Shown piece after piece: positions 1 through 6,242 of a DNA stretch of 24,781 bases. The notes under the pieces were generated by a model that ran no database searches, had not been told where the DNA came from, and worked only from the letters and a program-made list of their open reading frames with translations. Position 1 is the first letter of the stretch. Every line of letters starts with the position of its first letter. Origin of the DNA: a virus. Position numbers and translations under genes: made by a program. The DNA lies in the IMG/VR virus record IMGVR_UViG_3300030118_000883, positions 1,901 to 26,681 of that record. One strand, given 5' to 3'.

Positions 1-62
1 TAACTCCCTGCTGAAACAGCAGTATTAGCAAGTCCACCTGATTGTGTTTTGGTTAATCCCAT
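1..62 (-). CDS. 5' end of a further gene, probably another tail-fibre protein (partial)
   Basis: Reading leftwards from the ATG at 62-60, an open frame gives MGLTKTQSGGLANTAVSAGS and leaves the window without a stop. The ATG overlaps the TAA of the preceding 55-residue gene by one base (TAATG), the coupling used throughout this cluster. A short N-terminus of the form MxLTKxQxGGLA resembles the start of fibre or virion-appendage proteins in marine phages, and the gene follows three fibre cassettes, so a fibre is the most likely identity. Only 20 residues are visible, so the product is inferred from context rather than from a domain. Confidence 0.5.
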   Translation of the reverse strand, partial: MGLTKTQSGGLANTAVSAGS

Positions 63-229
63 TAGTCAGCCTCCTCTGCTGTATTTCCCTCTGCTACCCA
101 AGCGAGGTACTCTTGGTAGTCTTTGTTTCCTTCGTAAAACGGAACAGTTGAAATTACTCCATCATCAGTTGTTTTTATAACTGAATTTGCTTGTGTACCA
201 TCTGGAAGTTTAAAAAATTTGTAATTCAT
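62..229 (-). CDS. Small acidic tail-fibre-associated protein, 55 aa
   Basis: This short gene encodes MNYKFFKLPDGTQANSVIKT..., ending in the acidic stretch YQEYLAWVAEGNTAEEAD. The ATG overlaps the TGA of the upstream 389-residue fibre gene as ATGA, so translation is probably coupled. Small proteins with a DYQEYLAWVAEGN-type C-terminus are, to my recollection, frequent next to tail-fibre genes in marine phages. Their function is unknown; a fibre chaperone or fibre-bound accessory is plausible from position alone. No signal peptide, membrane segment or cysteine is present. The aromatic and acidic C-terminal third is the recognisable part. Confidence 0.7.
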   Translation of the reverse strand: MNYKFFKLPDGTQANSVIKTTDDGVISTVPFYEGNKDYQEYLAWVAEGNTAEEAD

Positions 230-1395
230 AATTCTGACTCTGCTGTAAATTGATGTCTTAAAAAGATGTTAGAACCTGTACCGCTACTACTATTATTTAT
301 ATAAGGAAAATGTCCTTTGCGACCAATATAATGTATATTTATAGATTTATCAGTAGAATCTGCTGACATTTTTCCTGTAGTGTTGGCATTTGCTGTGGAA
401 TAAGCTGTTACTGTTGGAGGATCTCTCATTTCTACTGGATACCTTACACTTGGCACTCCAGCGTAAGCTTGAGATGTAGGCATACTATATACAAACGCAT
501 TTTCAGTTGTAGCAGTACCAATTACTGCATCGTAATTGTATGACTTATAAAAATATCTGAAACAAAGATTAATCTCCTGACCGAATGACCTAAATTCAAA
601 GTCGCTGGCATGATCCGAAACTTCTAATTGAACTCCTGTAATTTCAAAAGTCGCATCATTAGTTGTGTACCATGTTGAAGTTTGATCGGGCGTATGATTT
701 GTCCCATCAAATGCTGCCCATGAATTTAAAGATTTATTATTAGTAAAATCTGTCCCCAAAAACAAAGTAAAATACATTTCTAAACCTGATGCGTTATTAT
801 TATCAAACTGCAAAGCTGAATTACCTATAATTGTTTTTGTTACTTTAGTCCATGTATTTTGACTTAAAGATCCAGTTTCAATACAAAAATTTTGTGCTGT
901 ACCATCTCTTGTTCTTATATATCCATAAAAATTTTGAGCAATACTAGATTTAACCCAAAAACTTAAAGTAATTTTACTATTTGTATTTGTATAATTCCAA
1001 CCACTATTCGCAATATCTTGTGCTTCTATTTTATGACCTATTTCAATATAATCTGAAGAACCAGCACCACCTGATTGATTTCCATTTGTGACTCTAAGTG
1101 CTTTTCTAAATCCTAATGTATAAGGTGTTGTTCCTGATGCAACATCAACCTGTGATTGTGTAGGTGCTTCATTTGTACCACTATATTGAACAAGAAATCT
1201 ATCAACACTTCCATAACCATTTGTTGTAGATGACGTTCCCCTTTGAGCTATTTTCATATCTCCGTTTATCGTGAGTCGTCTATTACTTAGGTTATTAGTA
1301 ATATTGGCAGTACACGTTCCATCAGAATTATTAATACTTAAGGCAGCTACCGATGCTCCTACCCCTTTTATCGAATTTACTTTGATTTCACTCAT
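226..1395 (-). CDS. Tail fibre / receptor-binding protein with carbohydrate-binding-like jelly roll, 389 aa
   Basis: The short N-terminus (MSEIKVNSIKG) is like the attachment leader of cyanophage-type fibres. Residues 38-70 carry the NRRLTINGDMKIAQRGTSS...VDRF block. Residues about 95-262 look like a beta-sandwich of carbohydrate-binding type, with the stretches LSFWVKSS, WTKVTKTI and FEITGVQLEV. This is followed at about 262-285 by the conserved DFEFRSFGQEINLCFRYFY motif. Residues 290-389 form a more variable, Asn/Ser/Thr-rich tip that may decide specificity. The gene starts 2 nt after the stop of the 119-residue chaperone gene and overlaps the following 55-residue gene by 4 nt. A host-surface binding fibre is the best reading; the exact ligand cannot be told. 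Confidence 0.85.
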   Translation of the reverse strand: MSEIKVNSIKGVGASVAALSINNSDGTCTANITNNLSNRRLTINGDMKIAQRGTSSTTNGYGSVDRFLVQYSGTNEAPTQSQVDVASGTTPYTLGFRKALRVTNGNQSGGAGSSDYIEIGHKIEAQDIANSGWNYTNTNSKITLSFWVKSSIAQNFYGYIRTRDGTAQNFCIETGSLSQNTWTKVTKTIIGNSALQFDNNNASGLEMYFTLFLGTDFTNNKSLNSWAAFDGTNHTPDQTSTWYTTNDATFEITGVQLEVSDHASDFEFRSFGQEINLCFRYFYKSYNYDAVIGTATTENAFVYSMPTSQAYAGVPSVRYPVEMRDPPTVTAYSTANANTTGKMSADSTDKSINIHYIGRKGHFPYINNSSSGTGSNIFLRHQFTAESEL

Positions 1396-1408
1396 AATTA
1401 GCTAGGTT
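1391..1408 (-). repeat. Fibre-cassette junction repeat, copy 1
   Basis: The 18-base sequence CTCATAATTAGCTAGGTT (plus strand) is identical to the sequence at 2367-2384. On the coding strand it covers the last two codons (Pro-Ser) and TAA stop of the upstream 119-residue gene, the TT spacer, and ATGAG, the start of the 389-residue fibre. A shorter core, CTAATTATGA, also marks the start of the 677-residue fibre at 5313. Confidence 0.8.
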
Positions 1409-1757
1409 CTGTTGGGAAAGTAACAGATGACATATCTAAATTACCATTTGAATCTAATTTAGGGGAGACACTAGCTGGTAAGTCTCGTAAACTTTGACGA
1501 TATGTTTTCCAATCATCTGAAAGGGTCAAATCAGAGCTAGCCCTCCAATCACAAGCAGTTAATAATTTATCTCTTTCAACCCTTAAAAGTCTCATAGGTT
1601 CTTCATCTGTCAATCTTTTTAACTCAGCATTTATTTCAGCTTCAGTCGGTGCAGTACCACTATCTTGCCATATTAAACCAGAATAATCAGAACCAGACCA
1701 AGACCAAGTTTTACGAGGTTTTAAAATTGATAAAGCTATCTTTTTATCGTAAATCAT
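1398..1757 (-). CDS. Tail (fibre) assembly chaperone, Phage_tail_APC-like, 119 aa
   Basis: Residues 54-94 match the signature of the phage tail assembly chaperone family usually found beside fibre genes: PMRLLRVERDKLL, then DW at 70-71, then YRQSLRDLP at 86-94. The protein ends in VTFPTEPS, as family members typically end in a short WPxxP-like tail. It is small, soluble and without cysteines except C69. The ATG overlaps the TAA of the preceding fibre gene (TAATG), and AGGAG lies about 10 nt upstream inside that gene. It probably folds or trimerises the neighbouring 204- or 389-residue fibre. The N-terminal 50 residues (KTWSWSGSDYSGLIW) are more variable and may recognise the client fibre. Confidence 0.85.
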   Translation of the reverse strand: MIYDKKIALSILKPRKTWSWSGSDYSGLIWQDSGTAPTEAEINAELKRLTDEEPMRLLRVERDKLLTACDWRASSDLTLSDDWKTYRQSLRDLPASVSPKLDSNGNLDMSSVTFPTEPS

Positions 1758-2371
1758 TATCCTTTAATCTCCTGTACAAACATAGTTCCAAATCTACTTG
1801 TATTTCCTGAACCTCCAAAAAGTCTAACCGTTGTACCATCAACACTTCTTAACCCTATTCTATAAACCGTTGAAGATGTTGTGGCTGGAGTGTCAATATA
1901 AACATAAGTTTGAGAATCGTAACTATAAGAACTACTATTACCAGTTTTATAATTACCGCCTAAAGTTTTAGCAATCATATTACTGTCACTCACACTTCCT
2001 CTATATAATGCTGTCTCATATCTTCTGTCCTCATCACCCCAACCACCTACACTTAAATGTGCTATTACTAAGACTCTGCTACTACTAGCACTAGGAATAA
2101 TAGATTTTCCAAACCCTGTATCTTGGAAAGAAGTATTAGATGTATCATATTCAGAAGTTTGTACTACATCTGAAAATTGAGATAAAGCGTTTCCGTCTGT
2201 AACACCTACTGTTGCAAAACTTAAATTGCCAGAACCATCTGTTTTTAATAACTGACCTGCTGATCCATCAGCTTGCGGTAGTTTTAAATTTACATCAGAC
2301 GCAGGGTTAGAACTAGGTGCTGATATTATCACCCCATTACCACCGCTATGTACTAATTTTATCTGGCTCAT
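1757..2371 (-). CDS. Tail fibre protein, 204 aa
   Basis: The N-terminus MSQIKLVHSGGNG resembles that of the next fibre (MSEIKVNS). Residues 28-54 carry the module LKLPQADGSAGQLLKTDGSG followed by NLSF, a common phage-fibre motif that also occurs in degenerate form in the 677-residue fibre (WTLPATDASVSGYVL). Residues about 75-204 are predicted all-beta, with a pattern (SSRVLVIAHLSVGG, ETALYRGS, TVYRIGLRSVDG, FVQEIKG) shared loosely with the end of the 195-residue fibre, so both may end in a related jelly-roll tip. It sits 2 nt after the 103-residue gene and overlaps the chaperone gene by 1 nt. It is probably a short fibre or a tip attached to a longer one. Confidence 0.75.
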   Translation of the reverse strand: MSQIKLVHSGGNGVIISAPSSNPASDVNLKLPQADGSAGQLLKTDGSGNLSFATVGVTDGNALSQFSDVVQTSEYDTSNTSFQDTGFGKSIIPSASSSRVLVIAHLSVGGWGDEDRRYETALYRGSVSDSNMIAKTLGGNYKTGNSSSYSYDSQTYVYIDTPATTSSTVYRIGLRSVDGTTVRLFGGSGNTSRFGTMFVQEIKG

Positions 2372-2384
2372 AATTAGCTAGGTT
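2367..2384 (-). repeat. Fibre-cassette junction repeat, copy 2
   Basis: This is an exact 18-base copy of the sequence at 1391-1408. Here it joins the Pro-Ser-stop end of the 103-residue gene to the start of the 204-residue fibre. The upstream proteins (103 and 119 residues) are not otherwise obviously alike, so identity across the junction is unexpected. Confidence 0.8.
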
Positions 2385-2685
2385 TTGGGTTAGCGTCTTT
2401 AACCGCTTTATTGTGGATAGCAAAACTACCAGTTGCATCTAGTTTACCTGCAATAATATCGTCATACAACATAGCCATTTGCTCTCCAGTTGGTGCGTAA
2501 GCTGTTGAACCACTAAATGTTCTTTTATCTTTATATTCAACTTTTGCGTATTCTGCATCTATATCTGATTGAACAATAGAAACTTCTACACCATCTTTAT
2601 CATAAGCTTTAAAAACTCCATCTATTTCTGAAACTGATACAGCATCAGCATACAAGTTACAAATAATTTGGTGTTTATCAATCAT
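2374..2685 (-). CDS. Small tail-fibre partner protein, 103 aa
   Basis: The gene starts in an ATGA overlap with the upstream 195-residue fibre. The C-terminal half (TAYAPTGEQMAMLYDDIIAG, then AVKDANPKPS) resembles a motif of the form YPPxGDQLDxLYHDI...IKAVKDxxPKP, found in small proteins encoded beside fibre genes in many phages. The N-terminal half (MIDKHQIICNLYADAVSVSE...) is variable. There is no signal peptide or membrane helix. Its position as the small second gene of a fibre cassette suggests a fibre-folding or attachment partner, but the biochemical role is not established and I infer it from context. Confidence 0.7.
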   Translation of the reverse strand: MIDKHQIICNLYADAVSVSEIDGVFKAYDKDGVEVSIVQSDIDAEYAKVEYKDKRTFSGSTAYAPTGEQMAMLYDDIIAGKLDATGSFAIHNKAVKDANPKPS

Positions 2686-3269
2686 GTTGTTGCGACCTCA
2701 AAAACTGAAAAAGTTGTCTTAGTGTAATTACCACTTGATGTTCGTCCTAAGTGTGCATTTGAATCTGAGTTTGTAGTTCTTAAATATATTTTATAACTTA
2801 ATGCGTCTGTTGTATTGTGGTCATCTTCATGCGTTAAACAGAAAGGTGACATTGTATTATTATCACCTGCGTCACCATGAAAAGAAATCATACCTGCTGC
2901 ACTATTTCCGTCTGTTCTTAAATTTGCGTAAGAACCACTACCAACCTTTCTATATAAAGTAACTTGAACTCCTCTATTATTACTACCATTAAAAATAGTA
3001 CTCGATATTGTTAAGAACATAAGTGATGTCGCAACAGTTGGAGTTATATCCAGAGAGGGCATATTAGGCAAAGCTACAAAACTATCGCTATTTGTGCTGT
3101 TATCTCCATATAAACTTACTGACTTAAATTGCAAAATAGCTCCTGCTCCTCTTTTAGCTGCTGTAACAGCATTAGCAGCAAGCATATCGGTATCAACAAT
3201 ACCGTCTGGTAGTCCTCCTACCGCTACTCCGCTTATAACATTTGTCGTTCCATTAAATACTAAAGCCAT
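2682..3269 (-). CDS. Tail fibre protein, 195 aa
   Basis: Residues 1-43 (MALVFNGTTNVISGVAVGGL, then DGIVDTDMLAANAVTAAK) match a recurrent N-terminal module of marine phage fibres. The rest is beta-rich, with segments LMFLTISSTIF, GVQVTLYRKVGSGSY, LSYKIYLRTTNSD and TTFSVFEVATT, suggesting a jelly-roll tip related in layout to the 204-residue fibre. A strong ribosome binding site lies just upstream and overlaps the stop of the 677-residue fibre gene, so this gene may be made at a higher level than its neighbours. The stop overlaps the start of the 103-residue partner gene. The identity as a fibre is firm; its place on the virion is unknown. Confidence 0.78.
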   Translation of the reverse strand: MALVFNGTTNVISGVAVGGLPDGIVDTDMLAANAVTAAKRGAGAILQFKSVSLYGDNSTNSDSFVALPNMPSLDITPTVATSLMFLTISSTIFNGSNNRGVQVTLYRKVGSGSYANLRTDGNSAAGMISFHGDAGDNNTMSPFCLTHEDDHNTTDALSYKIYLRTTNSDSNAHLGRTSSGNYTKTTFSVFEVATT

Positions 3270-3274
3270 AATTT

Positions 3275-3282
3275 ACCTCCTA
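3275..3282 (-). promoter_or_regulatory. Strong ribosome binding site for the 195-aa fibre
   Basis: The coding strand reads TAGGAGGTAAATTATGGC: an AGGAGGT Shine-Dalgarno five bases before the ATG. Its first TAG is the stop codon of the upstream 677-residue fibre, so termination and initiation share the site. Confidence 0.85.
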
Positions 3283-5313
3283 TAACACAACATAACGTGA
3301 ACCTGATGGAATGGTAACTGTTACTCCATTAGCTACTGTAATAATTCCAACACTAAATCCTGATTTGTTTGTAGTCATTGTGTAATTATTTGAAATTGTT
3401 AGCGAGTTTTCTGTAACGCAACCATCCGCTTTCTGTGATGAAACTCCTGTCAAGGCAGATCCATCAATAGCTGGTAACGCTCCAGTAAGAGCAGAAGAGG
3501 GTAAGTTGGTTAAACTTGCACCCGATCCACTAAATATAGTCGCAGCAAGTAATCCTGTAGCAGCATTAAAGGTAAGATTTGATCCTGATTTAAGTGCCAA
3601 GTCTCCTGTTGCAGCAGTAGCAAATAAGGGAAAACAGGTGGTATCAGAACTCTCATCAGCAATCGTTGATGTACTTGCATTTCCAACCGCTATCTGAGTT
3701 CCCATATTGACAATGAAATATGTAGAACCGCTAGGAGGAGCAGAATCAAAAATAATGTCAGTACCACTTACAACATATCCATCTGTCATATTGCCTTGCC
3801 CAGTACCATCATTAGGTTGTTGCATGACACCATTGATTGAGACTCGTAAGATCTCTGCATTTACAGGTGTTACTGCTGTACTTGTTCCCTTCGTGACAAG
3901 CTTGAATCTATAAGCAGTACCATTAAAGGTTGCAGATCCTCCACCAGTTCCAGAAGATGATGCAATATCTAATAAATCAGCACTTCCTGTACCGCCAGTA
4001 GAACCTCCAATCTCTCCCCATGAACTACCATCATATCCTTCAAATTCTGATGTCTGACTATTAAATCTGAGCATACCAGCAGAGGGAGAGCCAGGTCTTT
4101 GAGCAGTCGTACCAGCAGCAATATCAATAGCTCCTGTACCTGTCATCGATATATTTCCACTAACAGTCAAACTTGCTAATGTTCCGATGTTGGCAGTAGA
4201 AGAATTTGTCTGAACAGAATTACCCATTAAAGAATGAGAACTACATTGATAATGCAGAACCATCGGAGTGTTATCTACTATCGCAATTTGTGTATAAGCA
4301 CCACTAGAACCTGGTGTTCCATTTGTGGTTACGTTAGTTGTGTAAGCAGTTGTTTTATCTGACTCAAGATAAAAACGAAGAGGATGTCCACTATTACTGC
4401 TATGCGATTGATCGAATTTATATGTTCTACCTGGTGTAAGAGTTATAAATGGTGATTCTTTTCCATCTATGACATAACCACTACTAGATCCACTTCCGTT
4501 ATATCTATGTGCTGCTGTTTTACTCGCAACTGTTACTGTGAAAGTTTTAACCGATCCAGTATAAGTAGCATGAAGAGAAGCAAAACCTCTGATATTACCG
4601 TCATCAGTAAGAGTTAAAGTTCCTGTAAAATTAGGATCTGCATTTTGACCTGGAGCGACCCACGATAAAACTCCACTTGCATTACTGGACAACACATATC
4701 CACTTACACTCGCATCTGTAGCTGGTAATGTCCAAATTAAATTAGATGCAACTGTAGCTGGAGATTTGAAACCTACATAATGAGAAGAGTCATTATCTAA
4801 ATATCTAAATTCTTTTTGACCAGAAACAGAGATATGCTCACTACTTGTCCAAGAATCTGTAGAGTTTACCCAGTTAAATGTTTTATCTGTAGCTCCTTTA
4901 AGAGTTAAACCACCTCCATCAGCAGTTGTATCAGAAGGAGTACTAACTTTTCCAAGCGTAATATTTTTATCTTCAACATCAAGGTTAGTAGTATTTATGG
5001 TTGTAGTCGTTCCATTAACAGTAAGATCACCAGGAATGTTGACAAGACCAGCAGAATTTATAGTCATTCGACCAACCCCTGCTGTACTGAAAGTCAAAGT
5101 ATCAGAGCCACCACTAATTCCTGAATCATTATCCGAGTTAAAACTAAAGGATGGAACAGCAGCCGATCCATCAGGTGCTTTACTTAATAAATTTGAATAT
5201 GCAATCTTTTTGTTTTTATCAGCACCAGTAGCACTTTGATCTATTATTGGAAGCGTATCTGTAGCTGCTGGAGCAGTTAAGGCGGTAAATTCTGATATTT
5301 TGCGGTTTGTCAT
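3280..5313 (-). CDS. Large multidomain tail fibre with cupredoxin-like insert, 677 aa
   Basis: Modules in order: an N-terminal leader TNRKISEFTAL (1-25); the LTVNGTTTTINTTNLDVEDK block (97-116), a motif I recall from cyanophage virion proteins; a WTLPATDASVSGYVLSSNAS module (194-213); a cupredoxin-like domain at about 256-368 with His310, Cys357, His360 and Met363; the GTTAQRP...FEGYDGSSWGEI module (401-435), also present in the next fibre gene upstream; a beta domain with RVSINGVMQQPNDG (490-503); and a C-terminal SGSGASLTNLP...GSALTGV repeat-like segment (595-624). The stop lies inside the ribosome binding site of the 195-residue fibre gene. No clear Shine-Dalgarno precedes it; it starts 2 nt after the previous stop. 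It is probably a main side or tip fibre. Confidence 0.82.
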   Translation of the reverse strand: MTNRKISEFTALTAPAATDTLPIIDQSATGADKNKKIAYSNLLSKAPDGSAAVPSFSFNSDNDSGISGGSDTLTFSTAGVGRMTINSAGLVNIPGDLTVNGTTTTINTTNLDVEDKNITLGKVSTPSDTTADGGGLTLKGATDKTFNWVNSTDSWTSSEHISVSGQKEFRYLDNDSSHYVGFKSPATVASNLIWTLPATDASVSGYVLSSNASGVLSWVAPGQNADPNFTGTLTLTDDGNIRGFASLHATYTGSVKTFTVTVASKTAAHRYNGSGSSSGYVIDGKESPFITLTPGRTYKFDQSHSSNSGHPLRFYLESDKTTAYTTNVTTNGTPGSSGAYTQIAIVDNTPMVLHYQCSSHSLMGNSVQTNSSTANIGTLASLTVSGNISMTGTGAIDIAAGTTAQRPGSPSAGMLRFNSQTSEFEGYDGSSWGEIGGSTGGTGSADLLDIASSSGTGGGSATFNGTAYRFKLVTKGTSTAVTPVNAEILRVSINGVMQQPNDGTGQGNMTDGYVVSGTDIIFDSAPPSGSTYFIVNMGTQIAVGNASTSTIADESSDTTCFPLFATAATGDLALKSGSNLTFNAATGLLAATIFSGSGASLTNLPSSALTGALPAIDGSALTGVSSQKADGCVTENSLTISNNYTMTTNKSGFSVGIITVANGVTVTIPSGSRYVVL

Positions 5314-5315
5314 AA

Positions 5316-6242
5316 TTAGAATTTAATAACGTACATTAAAGCAATATTCTTTACTCTAACTTCAGCACCACCATCATTTGCAACCCCAACCGAAATTCCT
5401 GTATTTGCATCGTTCATACTACTTGAACTTGAACCTCCATCTCCACTACCAGTAACTCTTGATCCTCCATCATCACCAGTACCATGTCCTAACGTAACGT
5501 GTTTGTGGCCTGGGTCAGTAACAGATGCACTATGACCATGAGTTTTGTTTTGATCTGACTGAGTAGAAGCAAAAGATCTTCCATCATCTCCAGTATTTGT
5601 AGCATTATTAGCCCAACCTCTTACAAATTGACCACGCAAATCAGGAAGGTTAAATGTTGATGAGCCATCACCAGAACCAAAAGTTGTGCTAATTGTTGCA
5701 AACAAAGTTGCATATACTGATCTACTAACAGCAGCACCATTACACTCTAAATATCCAGAGGGTACTGTTGTAGATGCAAAGGTAAATATTGATCCAGCAG
5801 GAACTCCATTAGCAATTTCACCCCAAGAACCTCCGTTATAACCTTCAAACTGCGAAAGCGTAGTATTGAATCTTATATCTCCTGTAGCTGGAGTTGGTCT
5901 TTGTGCTGTAGTTCCAGTAGGCAACTGCAAAGATCCAGTTCCAGACATCACAATATCACCCGCAGACGTTATAGTTCCTGTAAAACTAGGTGAGGCAGTT
6001 GTAGCATGACCTAAATTTGCTACATCTGTTTTGCCAAGTAATAAATAAGTTGGAGTACTGGCATTAGTACAAATATTTAAAGTATTATTTGCGGTATTTA
6101 CAAATAATTTCCCAACAACATTATTTGTAGGAACAGATGTTCCGCTATTTGTTGATTGTATATCTCCTAAAACATTGTTTAAATCTGCTCTAAATGCAGC
6201 CCCAGCTTGATCTGCAATATTATAATCATGCGTATTACTCAT
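5316..6242 (-). CDS. Tail fibre with phage tail collar domain, 308 aa
   Basis: Residues 98-145 are the shared fibre module (GTTAQRPTP...SQFEGYNGGSWGEI). Residues 146-210 are a clear phage tail collar domain: GVPAGSIFTFASTTVPSGYL, ECNG, FATISTTFGSGDG, FNLPDLRGQFVRGW. Residues 233-248 hold two HxH motifs (HGH at 235-237, HKH at 246-248). HxH motifs in fibre tips such as T4 gp37 bind iron in the trimer axis, so metal binding here is an inference from that family. The Gly/Ser-rich stretch 250-290 and the end NIALMYVIKF are typical for collar fibres. It follows gpJ directly and has a strong ribosome binding site, so it is a good candidate for the fibre attached near the tail tip. Confidence 0.88.
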   Translation of the reverse strand: MSNTHDYNIADQAGAAFRADLNNVLGDIQSTNSGTSVPTNNVVGKLFVNTANNTLNICTNASTPTYLLLGKTDVANLGHATTASPSFTGTITSAGDIVMSGTGSLQLPTGTTAQRPTPATGDIRFNTTLSQFEGYNGGSWGEIANGVPAGSIFTFASTTVPSGYLECNGAAVSRSVYATLFATISTTFGSGDGSSTFNLPDLRGQFVRGWANNATNTGDDGRSFASTQSDQNKTHGHSASVTDPGHKHVTLGHGTGDDGGSRVTGSGDGGSSSSSMNDANTGISVGVANDGGAEVRVKNIALMYVIKF

